Source: Pirellulales bacterium
Lineage (GTDB): Bacteria; Planctomycetota; Planctomycetia; Pirellulales; Thermoguttaceae
Direction: 5' to 3'
Assembly (NCBI GenBank): GCA_030607895.1
Contig: JAUWJC010000087.1
Coordinates: forward strand, 1 to 11,048
Length of the DNA stretch: 11,048 bases
Position 1 is the first letter of the stretch. The number at the start of each line of letters is the position of its first letter. The notes under the pieces are model-generated. The model was not told the origin of the DNA. It searched no databases and worked only from the letters and a program-made list of their open reading frames with translations. A program made the position numbers and the translations under genes. Shown here piece after piece: positions 1-7,859 of this stretch.

Positions 1-55
1 AGTTCGAGCCACGGCCAAAACCAGCATGGGGCCACCGAATCCACCGAAAATGTGT

Positions 56-95
56 ATGGTGTCCCCCGAATTCCCCCTGGTGTCCCCCGAATTCC
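56..95. repeat. Two tandem copies of a short palindrome-associated motif
   Basis: The 18-bp string TGGTGTCCCCCGAATTCC occurs at 57-74 and again at 78-95, a period of 21 bp with no mismatch. The same motif appears in reverse orientation, with three differences, at 3604-3622 on the other side of the R-M gene. The motif resembles short repeats that I recall near REP-associated tyrosine transposases (RAYTs) in planctomycetes and other bacteria. No transposase gene is visible here, so that link is recollection only. Positions 1-55 show nothing I can assign. Confidence 0.7.
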
Positions 96-118
96 AATTC
101 CCGGCGAGGTGGTCCCGG

Positions 119-3100
119 TCATTCCGTCAGCAAGGGTCTAGTGGCGCGATCGGGCTTTCGCATGTAGTCCGGCACCGGTGGCAAGTCCTCCGACTTGAAC
201 AACTCGCTTTCCAACACGTCGGCCAGCAGTTTGGACTGTGAGGGATACGTCGCCAGCGTTGCTTCCAGTATCCAAAGCAGTTCAAGCAGTTCGGTGGTGA
301 ATTGGGCCGTCCAGCGCTCGGGGCGGATGTCGTCCAGGGGCGATGATTTTCTGCCCTTGCCGGACCGCATCCGGTAGCCCAGCCAGGACTGCACGACCTT
401 CAGGCCGGAGACTTCAAACTCGTACACTTCCGGCCTCACCGGCTGGAAGCAACCCTTGCCTATCCTCAGGGTTTTCGTCGCCGGCTCGTAGTCGAAGCTC
501 TCGGGATACTTGTCCGGCCTGTCGGATACGGGTTTAGTGCAGCGTGCCGCGCCGCGAGGAACGCGACCCTTGCGCCGGCCCTTGCCACTAAAACGCTGCC
601 CGTAAGTGTGAAGCCACAGCAGCCGTCGGCCGACTTCGGCAACCTGCTCGAACAGTCCTGCATCCTTGGTCATCGGGACGCGCAGCTCGCGGGTTTCAAG
701 CTCTTTCTCAAACTGCTCGGTAAAGGCCGGCTGCCCGAGGATGCCGTAGAGGTAGGCCAGGAAGTCCTTGGGGCTGACCTTGCGGCCGTAGGTCTGAACG
801 AACAACTCCAGCAGCCCTGGCACAATGTTCGGATGCTTCGCCGCCGCGTCGCGGTAAACCGGCGCGATGTCCTTGCCCCCACGTCCAGCAAAGTAATGAC
901 GGTCGGGAATTGCAAAGGCAACAGTGACTGCGGGACCACCGCCGATCGCAAGAGCCAGCGAACTGACAAGGTAAACCTGCCGGTTGCCGTGAACTTGCCA
1001 GAGGTCGGGGCGGGCGCGCGACATCAGACGACCATCACCAATGATGTATTGCCGGTCAAATGATCGGAACCCGCAGGCGAGGATCGGTGGAACAGGTGCA
1101 TTTGACGGTAGGTCCGTGATCGGCTTTGAAGATGCTTTAGCAGTCAACGCAACGGAATACCGGCCCGTAATCTGCCGGTCGCCTGTCTCGCGGAACGAAA
1201 GTGCCCGATCGTCAGCCTTGAGCAAGGCGCGCCAGCGCCGCTTCAAAGTATCTTCGTCTGGTGCGATGGGCCAGGTCCTTTTGCACTCGACCCCGGAATG
1301 CTGCCACGGCATCAGGTCGGTCAGCAACGGCGAGTCAAAGTAGTCCCCCTTGCCAGCAGGCCGAAAGGGGGCGTGCCAGTCGTTGGGGCAGCGTTCAGAC
1401 CTCAGGTCGGCAAAGTCGGTGATGGCCTCCAGCTTCGCCAACTTCTGGTCGCGCGTGCCCTCGATTCGAGTGTAGTGGACCTTTGCCGGCTTGTCCCTGT
1501 TCAGCTTGTCGTAGCAGACGGCGATAGCGATGGCAACGGGCGTTTGGATGGCAAAGACATTGTCGTTTTTGCGCGTCCCGCGGCCTTCGCCTCCCAGGTC
1601 GATAATCCAAATTTCATCGCACACCCGGCGCATGTGTTCGCGCATGCCGGCAAAGGCGTCCCCGTCAATATAGGACGATGCGCTAATGTATGAAACAACG
1701 CCGGGGCCAGTGGCGGTGGTATGCTCGAAGACTTTCCATAGTGCCCAACGCCAGAAGTAAACGTAGAGGTTGTATAGGTTCTTCACGTCGCCGCCGTGCC
1801 CGGCGTCGAGTGCCGGGCGTACAAACGCCTTGTACAAGATCGATTCCTTCTGCCGCCACCTCAGAATTTCCTCGCTTACGGTCTCCGCAGTCTTCGGTTT
1901 GGCGCGTGTTTTTGACTTTTTTCTCTGGAACTCCTCGGCACTCTGCCTATGGTCGGGCGGGGCGCCGTACCGAACCCAGCCCCCCGTGCGAGCAAGGTTT
2001 CCTGGATCGGTAGCATCGGTCGCTTTATGCCGGTCGTACGGCGGATTGCCGAGACAGACGAGAACCGGGACGGTCTTCTTGACCTTCGTGGCTTTCTGGT
2101 GCTGTTCGGCCATTTCACGTTGGGCCCAACCCATCACATGCTGCGGGGGCTGAGCGTGTGGCGACTCAAGCGTGTCGGTCAGGTAAACGCCCGGACCGTC
2201 TTTCGGCAGCGTGGCGCCGCAGTCCATCAGCGCCCGGCTGACGCGTAACTGCGCGACTGCGTAAGGGCCGACCATTATCTCGAACCCGAAGATGTTTTGC
2301 CCCATTTGCGTGGCGTGGGCGGGAACAGCGCCTGCGCCTTGCTTCTCCGCAATTCTCTGCATCGCGTGGTCGATTACGCCGAGCAGGTAAGTCCCGGTCC
2401 CGACGGCGGGGTCCAACGTGATGACACTGGGTTCGCTGAACCCCATCGGCTGATGAAGACGGTCCACCAGCAACCGGTCGATCAATCGCACCTGTGCATG
2501 GACCACTTCGACCGGCGTGTAGTATGCGCCGGCGTCTTTGCGGAGCTTGGGGTCGTAAGCCGCCAGGAAGTCTTCATAGAAGTAAAGCCACGGGTCGGAC
2601 TTGCGATCTCTCGTGAGAGCCTCTTGGGGAACGCGGTCGATCACGCGCCCGAGCAGACGCAGCGATGGGGCGATCTCAGCCTGCACGCGCGGATCGGTCA
2701 TTTCCTGGAGGGTCCGCGACAGCAAAGCGTGGTCGGCCGCCAGTTTCTCGGCGGGACCGTGCAAGTCGATCGTGCTGGCCCCTTCGGCCCGGGCCAACAG
2801 CAGGGCGAAAGTGACCGTCTGGGCGTAGGCGTCGGCGAACCGCTCATCGTCGGCGTCGGGGAAGAGCAACTGACGCCACTCGCCGGCCAGTTGCACCAGT
2901 GGGGAATTGGCGTCTTTCAGTGCGTCGATGACATCTTGCCGCAGCATCCGACACAAAGGGGCGAGCAGTTCGGCAAGCGACTTTGCGTCCTTCACCTGGG
3001 TCGGTTCCCAGGAAAAGAAACTCGTCAACAATGGCTTGAGAGCTTCCACGTCAGCGGGCTTGACGGCAGACTTGCCCGAGGTGGCTATGTCGCCCGAGAG

Positions 3101-3508
3101 CCGCACGATAGGTCCAATCCGCTCTCCGTCGCGATACAGACCCCACTCGTTGCCGTCGGTATAGATAATGTTGGGGAGTGACTTGAACCTCTCCCACTGC
3201 TTGCGGTCGTGACCCTTATAGCGGTTCGGGTCGGCGCCCTTTCCCGGTTCCTTCAGTTCGAGGTAGCCGGCCAGCAGATTGCTGGCAAGGACTGCGTAGT
3301 CGGGCCTGCCGAGCCGGCCCGGCAGTCGCGATTCCCCCTTCACGATAATCTTCAGTGCGAGCGCCCGACCAATGTCCGACAGAAATGTTTCCAGCGGGCC
3401 TCGCAATTGATCTTCCGGCTGGCCTGGTGCAAGAGCCTTTAGCTTGGAAGCAACGCTCTCGGCGAACTGCTGTAACGCCTCGTGAATGTGCTGCTTGGTT
3501 TCAGTCAC
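119..3508 (-). CDS. Single-chain restriction-modification enzyme (Type IIG-like N6-adenine methylase with fused nuclease)
   Basis: This 1129-residue protein probably both cuts DNA and methylates adenine at one recognition site. Near the N-terminus, P69-D70 followed by E84-L-K86 fits a PD-(D/E)XK nuclease core. A helical connector (about 140-330) leads to a Rossmann methylase: YYTPVEVV at 329-336, SAM-binding motif I DPAVGTGT at 366-373, GFEIM at 408-412, and catalytic motif IV NPPY at 488-491, which marks N6-adenine (gamma-type) methylases. The block from about 600 to 1129 matches the conserved methylase tail and target-recognition region I know from Eco57I-like and Type ISP (LlaBIII-like) enzymes, including GFRSFDRQYIIGD near 813-825 and GLKVVQSWLGYR near 1035-1046. 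No helicase motor lies between nuclease and methylase, so it is not a full Type ISP enzyme. The GTG at 3508 is the first usable start: an in-frame TAG lies four codons upstream. The Shine-Dalgarno signal is weak. It appears intact and has no partner gene. Confidence 0.9.
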   Translation of the reverse strand: MTETKQHIHEALQQFAESVASKLKALAPGQPEDQLRGPLETFLSDIGRALALKIIVKGESRLPGRLGRPDYAVLASNLLAGYLELKEPGKGADPNRYKGHDRKQWERFKSLPNIIYTDGNEWGLYRDGERIGPIVRLSGDIATSGKSAVKPADVEALKPLLTSFFSWEPTQVKDAKSLAELLAPLCRMLRQDVIDALKDANSPLVQLAGEWRQLLFPDADDERFADAYAQTVTFALLLARAEGASTIDLHGPAEKLAADHALLSRTLQEMTDPRVQAEIAPSLRLLGRVIDRVPQEALTRDRKSDPWLYFYEDFLAAYDPKLRKDAGAYYTPVEVVHAQVRLIDRLLVDRLHQPMGFSEPSVITLDPAVGTGTYLLGVIDHAMQRIAEKQGAGAVPAHATQMGQNIFGFEIMVGPYAVAQLRVSRALMDCGATLPKDGPGVYLTDTLESPHAQPPQHVMGWAQREMAEQHQKATKVKKTVPVLVCLGNPPYDRHKATDATDPGNLARTGGWVRYGAPPDHRQSAEEFQRKKSKTRAKPKTAETVSEEILRWRQKESILYKAFVRPALDAGHGGDVKNLYNLYVYFWRWALWKVFEHTTATGPGVVSYISASSYIDGDAFAGMREHMRRVCDEIWIIDLGGEGRGTRKNDNVFAIQTPVAIAIAVCYDKLNRDKPAKVHYTRIEGTRDQKLAKLEAITDFADLRSERCPNDWHAPFRPAGKGDYFDSPLLTDLMPWQHSGVECKRTWPIAPDEDTLKRRWRALLKADDRALSFRETGDRQITGRYSVALTAKASSKPITDLPSNAPVPPILACGFRSFDRQYIIGDGRLMSRARPDLWQVHGNRQVYLVSSLALAIGGGPAVTVAFAIPDRHYFAGRGGKDIAPVYRDAAAKHPNIVPGLLELFVQTYGRKVSPKDFLAYLYGILGQPAFTEQFEKELETRELRVPMTKDAGLFEQVAEVGRRLLWLHTYGQRFSGKGRRKGRVPRGAARCTKPVSDRPDKYPESFDYEPATKTLRIGKGCFQPVRPEVYEFEVSGLKVVQSWLGYRMRSGKGRKSSPLDDIRPERWTAQFTTELLELLWILEATLATYPSQSKLLADVLESELFKSEDLPPVPDYMRKPDRATRPLLTE

Positions 3509-3551
3509 CGGAACTCGCTACTTGGCATGTAGTTATGAGAATATCAGAGTC

Positions 3552-3580
3552 ATTATGGAGGTCGTCTGCAAACCCTACAA
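3552..3580 (-). promoter_or_regulatory. Likely promoter of the R-M gene
   Basis: On the minus strand, TTGTAG (3580-3575) and CATAAT (3557-3552) are separated by exactly 17 bases, a good fit to a sigma-70 type promoter. Transcription would start near 3545 and give a leader of about 37 bases before the GTG at 3508. No operator-like palindrome and no controller gene was seen beside it. Confidence 0.45.
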
Positions 3581-3603
3581 GCCCCCAGGACGCCTACTGC
3601 GAG

Positions 3604-3622
3604 GGAATTCCGGCGACACAAT
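3604..3622. repeat. Diverged inverted copy of the left-edge motif
   Basis: GGAATTCCGGCGACACAAT matches the reverse complement of 56-74 at 16 of 19 positions. With the copies at 56-95, the motif therefore points inward from both sides of the R-M gene. It may be the trace of a mobile or REP-type unit, or two independent members of a genome-wide repeat family. Confidence 0.5.
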
Positions 3623-3700
3623 GCCAATTATTCTGACCGTCACGGATTTTGGGGAGGGCAATTGGCCAAGGGTAACCGGGTAATCCCCGTCGGGCTTGCA

Positions 3701-3824
3701 CCGGTGGGAAAAAGGGCGTTGCCGGCCAGTGTGGTAGTTGCCAAACCGTATTCCACCGGGACAAGCCCGGTGGGGGAAAGGGGTTGCCGGCCGGCGTGGT
3801 AGTTGTCAAACCGTATTCCACCGG
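3701..3824. repeat. Two-unit tandem repeat (about 65 bp) with REP-like hairpin
   Basis: The 42-base block at 3718-3759 recurs at 3783-3824 with three substitutions, and similarity extends left to about 3701 and 3767. Each unit contains GTTGCCGGCC and ends in CCGTATTCCACCGG. Between units, CCACCGGG (3753-3760) and CCCGGTGG (3766-3773) form a perfect 8-bp stem with a 5-base loop ACAAG. Placed just after the stop of the PQQ gene, it resembles a REP array. It could stabilise or end that transcript, but no T-run follows on the minus strand. Confidence 0.7.
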
Positions 3825-3848
3825 TGTCTGGCTAAGTGCGGCATGAAT

Positions 3849-5732
3849 TCACAAACAGACTTCAATTCCGGCAATAACGGGCCCTTGAGTTGGGGCTGAC
3901 TCCGCGGTTCGAGGAACGAGTTCGACCGTAAGGCGGTCGGTGACTTCGATATCGGCAAATTCCTTGACCACGGCCTTGTTGGGCGCATTGGCCGTTTTGA
4001 GGATGTCGAAGTTTTTTAGGACCGTTTGGCCTTGGAGCCTGATATCGAACACTCGCTGTTGGGCGTGAAGGCTGTCGGGCTCGACGAAATGGAGCCGGAC
4101 CGTGTACTTGCGTGGCCCCTGGTTCTTTTCCAACAGCGGCAGGCTGACCTTCAACAGGCCGCGGCACCCCGAGCAATAGACCCACGGCTTGTCCGTCGCG
4201 TCGATGGGAGTTGTTTTGGGGTTACGGGTGAAGTATCCCATGTCCTTGGCAACGTCGGTCTTTAGCTTGAGCTTGAGCCCGAACGAAGACTTCGGCCGTG
4301 GCCAGGCAAACCAGACGCGGCCGGTCGAATCGCGGCGGTCGCCGGGCGCGCCGAAGTTGACGGCCAGATGCTTGACGGGCGTTGTGGCAATGCCCGTCAC
4401 ATAGCAGGTCCAGGCCGTCTCGGTGGGGGCGGCCGGCCGCATGGCGACCGTCGAGCGGATGGGATACCCGCAAGTGCAGCCCGCACTACCCTCCGGCGCC
4501 AGCCACAACCCTGCCGCCGCGATTTGGCTGATCCAACAGTTCGGTTTCAGCCCTCCGAAGTTTCCCACGCCCGTGTCTTGCGTCACGTCGTAGTAGGCCA
4601 ACGACCCGGAGCGGAACAACATGGCGTGCCGCGAGGCGGACACCGCACCGCATCCATAAGCTTTGCTCCAGACGAGAGGCGACTCTTCGCCGGTGATCGG
4701 GTTGACGCGCATCCGCGGTTTCCCCGTGTGCAGATCGAATGCGGAGGGCAGCGTATAAATCGTGTCGCCGATGACGACCGGCCGCCGGAAATACTGGGCC
4801 TTTTTCTCCCACAGCAGTGTACCGTCCTCGGCAGACAGCACGGCAAAGCGCGACCCGTCCATGTTGGCAAAGATCAACAGGACCCCCTTGCTGCAAATGA
4901 CCGTGACCTGCTTTCCCATGCCGGTCAGATCCATGGGCACTCGCCAGGCGGCGTGACCGGTTCGGGCATCAAGCGCCACAAGCGTGCGGATGTCTTCTGC
5001 AATTCTGCTGGCCGGTTGAAAGGGTTGGCTCGGCAGCGGCACCGGCGGGCGAGCTTCCTCCTTGAGTTCGCGCTTGGGTGCACGGTGCACTTTGTCGATT
5101 TCCTCGGCCGTGGGCCGCGAGTCGAAGAAGAATACCCGACCATCGGCCAAGGCAAGCGTGCTGGTTCTAACGCGACCCGCGCGGTACACCCAGGCAGACT
5201 TGCCCGTATCGAGATTGACGGCGAAGATATCGCCGGCTTCGGAATGGTTTCGTCCCGCGCTGCCGAACAGCCGCCGGCCGTCCGTGGCGATCCATCCCCA
5301 AACACCGTTTTTTGGGCCGGGCGTGTCATGAGTAGCCAGCATCCGCCCGGTTTTGGGGTCCAGTCGAAGGCATGTCTTGTCGGTGGCCACGAACAGGCTG
5401 TCCGGCGTGGCGCACATGTTGCTGCACGAGCTACAGGCATTGGTTCGGATTGCGCCGGGAACCTCTCGTTCCCACAGGATACACCCATTGTAGGCGTCGA
5501 TACCCCAGAGGTAGTTGATGCCCTGATGGAACAACAGGCCGTTGACGCACAGCGGCGAGGCGGCCGCGGCATGTCGGTCGACGATTCGGGCCATGCCCGG
5601 CCGGCCGAACCAGAGCATCCGGAACGGGCAGCGCACGAGTTCATCGCGGGAAGCGCCGCTGTTTCCGGCGTCGGCGTACTCGTGCGTCCAATCGGCCGCG
5701 CCGGGCAGAGGCCCCGCACAACCTTGGCCCAA
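3849..5732 (-). CDS. C-terminal half of a frameshifted PQQ-repeat / malectin-like exported protein
   Basis: This frame continues the protein that starts at 7831. The only start candidate, TTG at 5732, is not convincing: the first seven residues are an out-of-frame reading and real homology seems to begin at GPLPGAADW. In the joined protein this half covers about residues 707-1327. It begins with propeller repeats (for example LRLDPKTGRML, LVALDARTGHAAW, AVLSAEDGTLLWEKK), which normally form the blades of a PQQ-type beta-propeller. A cysteine-rich block follows, with YGCG at about 1061, NCW at 1099 and CTC at 1119-1121, plus an earlier CSSCSNMC at 800-807. From about 1160 it becomes a malectin-like carbohydrate-binding fold, ending in YTVRLHFVEP, RVFDIRLQGQ and GPVIAGIEV. 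The ligand is unknown. If the frameshift is real, this half is probably not made as an active protein. Confidence 0.8.
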   Translation of the reverse strand: MGQGCAGPLPGAADWTHEYADAGNSGASRDELVRCPFRMLWFGRPGMARIVDRHAAAASPLCVNGLLFHQGINYLWGIDAYNGCILWEREVPGAIRTNACSSCSNMCATPDSLFVATDKTCLRLDPKTGRMLATHDTPGPKNGVWGWIATDGRRLFGSAGRNHSEAGDIFAVNLDTGKSAWVYRAGRVRTSTLALADGRVFFFDSRPTAEEIDKVHRAPKRELKEEARPPVPLPSQPFQPASRIAEDIRTLVALDARTGHAAWRVPMDLTGMGKQVTVICSKGVLLIFANMDGSRFAVLSAEDGTLLWEKKAQYFRRPVVIGDTIYTLPSAFDLHTGKPRMRVNPITGEESPLVWSKAYGCGAVSASRHAMLFRSGSLAYYDVTQDTGVGNFGGLKPNCWISQIAAAGLWLAPEGSAGCTCGYPIRSTVAMRPAAPTETAWTCYVTGIATTPVKHLAVNFGAPGDRRDSTGRVWFAWPRPKSSFGLKLKLKTDVAKDMGYFTRNPKTTPIDATDKPWVYCSGCRGLLKVSLPLLEKNQGPRKYTVRLHFVEPDSLHAQQRVFDIRLQGQTVLKNFDILKTANAPNKAVVKEFADIEVTDRLTVELVPRTAESAPTQGPVIAGIEVCL

Positions 5733-7831
5733 GCTCCATCTCGTTGGGTGCGTTGGGCATCAGGCAACTCGGCCAGCCAGGCGGCCAGTGCGTCGGCCCC
5801 GAGTGGCTCAAGCGCCTTGCCCATGGCTGTCGATTGACCGAGCAAGGCGACACCTCCGCAGGGCCGCAGAACGCGGAACAACTCCCGGGCCGAGCCAACC
5901 GTTCGACCGGTCACGGCGATGTTCTCGCTGACGATCAGATTGGCGAAATAGTCGTTGCACGGCAGGCGCGAAAGGTCGGCTTGAAAGACGTTGGCTCGCA
6001 CGCCCAACATGCCCGCCTCCGCAAGCTTCCGGCGGGCGGCGACCACTTTGGCCGCGTCGGGCTCGTATCCGTAGAGTTGAAGATCCGTGCGCCTGGCCAA
6101 CTCGTAGAGCAGCCGGCCCTCGCCACAGCCATACACCAAGCAGAAACCCCGCTTAACGCCCGCACGCCGAACGATCTCGTCGGCCATCTCGCCATACGCG
6201 GCGGTAAGAGCATCTTCAGGGTAAGGTTGGGAATTGACCGATTGTTTGACAACTCTCGGGGAAGAGACGGTATCCTTGCCGAAGCAGTACAAGTGGCCGT
6301 TGTCGCAGCTAACCAGAAGTCGGCCGTCCGACACGGCCAGGCCCCGAGCCGTTCCTTCCACCTGGCCGGTCCAAATCACTTTTCCCGAGCGGGTGTCGAT
6401 GGCACTCACTTTTCCCTCGCCGCCCACGTAGAGCACGTCCCCGGCCAGGATAAGCTCGCTGCCGCAATCGGTTCGGCATCTCCACTTGACGATTGCCGCG
6501 ATCTGCTCCCTGACCTTTTCCATCTCGGCCACGAGCTTGTCTCGTTCCGCGTGGCCGGGCTTGAGCTGGGCAATCGCCTGATCGAAGGCAGCCTGATCCG
6601 CGTCACTCAGCTTCTTTGAACTCTTTCGCCTTCTGGCGATCACCTTGCAACTGTAGCTGGGTTTGTAGCATCGCCAGAAGTTAGACATGAGCTTATTGGC
6701 AATTCCCTTCTTGCGAGCACCCAGCGAGGCGTAGGCCTTTCGGTCCAGTGCCGTCACGAATCCTCCGCCTTGCATATACGAAACTTCCGAAGTGACCACG
6801 ATTCGGTCTCCGGGAGAGACGACGAGCCGGTCGCCGCCCGTGATTGCATCGCGGCCCATGAGCCGATTCGCTTCGTTGCGGAGTTTCGTGCCGTCGGACG
6901 GCCGGCGCTGGGGAGAATCGTAGTAGTCGTCGGTAGCCTCGGGCGGAAGGAGGTGGGGGGCGCCGGAGTAGAGCGTGTCGTCGGCCAACAGCGCCCACGC
7001 GCCGCCGGAGTGGTGAGTCGAGCCGTGCCAGAAGAGCAGCTTTCCACTGCCGCGGTCGAACGCAGCCGGCACGGATCGGCCGCTGGGAACGTAAATCCGT
7101 TGGGCCGAAGCCAGCAGGTATCCCTGCGGCGAAATGCCGGTAAAACCGTGTGATCCGCCGTGCGGCATCTGTTGATAGACGCTGCCGAAGGTGTCGTTTC
7201 TCCAGATCGGCTTGCCCGTGTTCGCATCCACGGCAGTCAGAGCCACCCCTTCGGCCGGAAAGATGCCGGCGGCGAAATAGGCCACGCCATCGTCCACGAT
7301 AACGCCCCCTCGAGGCGGCTGGACCGAGATCATCCGGCCGCGGCCGATCAATTGCCGGTTCTCCAGCGCGGCCCGGCCCCGCCAGCCAAGGGTCCCGTCG
7401 GCTGCCGCCAGGCAATAGACGTAGCCGTCGTCCGACCCGAAGTACACACGTCCGTGCCAAACGCTGGGGGCCAATCGAACTGCCCCGCCGGTGATGAAGT
7501 CCCACTTCACATTTCCAGTGGGCATGTCCAGCGCGTACACCTTCCCGTCGGCCGAGGAACCGAAAAAGGCCGTTTGGCCGCTCACCGCCACATGGAAGGC
7601 GTCGTCGAAGCGCACCCGCGGCGGTTCTCGCTTGGGGTGTGGCCAGGATGGCTGAGGAGGATGCGTCGGCCGAAAAGACCACCCAAGCTCCAGCGGAGGC
7701 ACGAGCCGTTCTCGCGTCACGCCGCTACGCGTGTTGTCGTGGCGATAGGCAGGCCAGTCCTCGGCATGGCTGGGCGATAGGCACGTGAGGACCACGGTCA
7801 AAACAACCGCGATGTTCCTTGAACCAGTCAT
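4925..7831 (-). CDS. N-terminal half: exported PQQ-repeat protein with inserted methyltransferase-like domain (frameshifted)
   Basis: The ATG at 7831 is chosen because it is followed by a signal peptide (hydrophobic IAVVLTVVLTCLS, likely cleavage after SHA at residue 23), and GGGAG lies nine bases upstream. The frame also extends upstream to 7945, but that part only crosses the inverted repeat. Residues about 25-280 and 330-515 carry PQQ-type propeller repeats (KVYALDMPTGNVKW, YVYCLAAADGTLGW, KVSAIDTRSGKVIW). Residues about 405-450 form a charged helix, probably coiled coil, next to four cysteines (388, 395, 452, 456). Residues about 540-690 look like a class I SAM-dependent methyltransferase: glycine loop VYGCGEGRL at 566-574 and acidic strand end YGYEPD at 587-592. 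Correct reading ends near residue 707 (5711). From there to the stop at 4925 the frame is a nonsense tail, while the true continuation lies in the next frame. The natural protein would have about 1327 residues. The substrate is unknown. Confidence 0.8.
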   Translation of the reverse strand: MTGSRNIAVVLTVVLTCLSPSHAEDWPAYRHDNTRSGVTRERLVPPLELGWSFRPTHPPQPSWPHPKREPPRVRFDDAFHVAVSGQTAFFGSSADGKVYALDMPTGNVKWDFITGGAVRLAPSVWHGRVYFGSDDGYVYCLAAADGTLGWRGRAALENRQLIGRGRMISVQPPRGGVIVDDGVAYFAAGIFPAEGVALTAVDANTGKPIWRNDTFGSVYQQMPHGGSHGFTGISPQGYLLASAQRIYVPSGRSVPAAFDRGSGKLLFWHGSTHHSGGAWALLADDTLYSGAPHLLPPEATDDYYDSPQRRPSDGTKLRNEANRLMGRDAITGGDRLVVSPGDRIVVTSEVSYMQGGGFVTALDRKAYASLGARKKGIANKLMSNFWRCYKPSYSCKVIARRRKSSKKLSDADQAAFDQAIAQLKPGHAERDKLVAEMEKVREQIAAIVKWRCRTDCGSELILAGDVLYVGGEGKVSAIDTRSGKVIWTGQVEGTARGLAVSDGRLLVSCDNGHLYCFGKDTVSSPRVVKQSVNSQPYPEDALTAAYGEMADEIVRRAGVKRGFCLVYGCGEGRLLYELARRTDLQLYGYEPDAAKVVAARRKLAEAGMLGVRANVFQADLSRLPCNDYFANLIVSENIAVTGRTVGSARELFRVLRPCGGVALLGQSTAMGKALEPLGADALAAWLAELPDAQRTQRDGAWAKVVRGLCPARPIGRTSTPTPETAALPAMNSCAARSGCSGSAGRAWPESSTDMPRPPRRCASTACCSIRASTTSGVSTPTMGVSCGNERFPAQSEPMPVARAATCAPRRTACSWPPTRHAFDWTPKPGGCWLLMTRPAQKTVFGDGSPRTAGGCSAARDETIPKPAISSPSISIRASLPGCTARVALEPARLPWPMVGYSSSTRGPRPRKSTKCTVHPSANSRRKLARRCRCRANPFNRPAELQKTSARLWRLMPEPVTPPGECPWI
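5711..5716 (-). pseudogene. Frameshift site splitting the PQQ/methyltransferase/malectin gene
   Basis: On the coding strand GTG-CGG-GGC-CTC encodes ...VVRGL, but the conserved sequence should run VVRG-PLPGAADWTHEYADAGN, which lies in the frame reached by stepping back one base. A fifth G in the run of four G (complement of 5712-5715) would restore one open frame of about 1327 codons from 7831 to 3849. Homology-like sequence stops in one frame and resumes in the next at exactly this point. It may be an assembly or sequencing error in a homopolymer, a true mutation, or less likely a programmed -1 slip. Confidence 0.8.
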
Positions 7832-7859
7832 GGCGTCGACTCCCGGTAGCCGTTCACGA

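Larger units (their letters stand above)
3509..3848. other. Gene-free stretch between the R-M gene and the PQQ gene
   Basis: No credible gene lies in these 340 bases; short open frames are low complexity and cross repeats. The right part receives the 3' end of the PQQ gene (stop at 3849) and the left part holds the 5' end of the R-M gene. Inside it are a likely R-M promoter (3552-3580), a diverged copy of the motif from the left edge (3604-3622), and a two-unit tandem repeat with hairpins (3701-3824). Confidence 0.7.

Noticed and set aside
2297..3181. Long + strand open frame (294 codons) over the R-M gene
   Set aside because: It is antisense to a clearly conserved coding region and has no recognisable motif; long antisense frames are expected in GC-rich DNA.
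3594..3821. Minus strand open frame with repeated WNTVW/PATPF peptide
   Set aside because: The peptide repeat is only a reading of the noncoding 65-bp tandem repeat.
3701..3824. CRISPR array
   Set aside because: There are only two adjacent units without distinct spacers and no cas genes in the window.
5412..5433. Cytochrome c heme site in the PQQ protein (CSSCSNMC)
   Set aside because: The CxxC pair is followed by Ser, not His, so there is no CXXCH heme motif; the other CxxC (CSGCRG) also lacks the His.
4368..5837. Long + strand open frame (489 codons) over the PQQ gene
   Set aside because: It runs antisense to propeller repeats, crosses the frameshift unaffected, and shows only low-complexity Arg/Gly/Pro-rich sequence.
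5744..6619. + strand open frame (291 codons)
   Set aside because: It is a shadow of the methyltransferase-like part of the minus-strand gene.
6693..7682. Minus strand open frame (329 codons) in a second frame
   Set aside because: It is an Arg-rich shadow of the propeller-encoding frame, which carries the real repeats.
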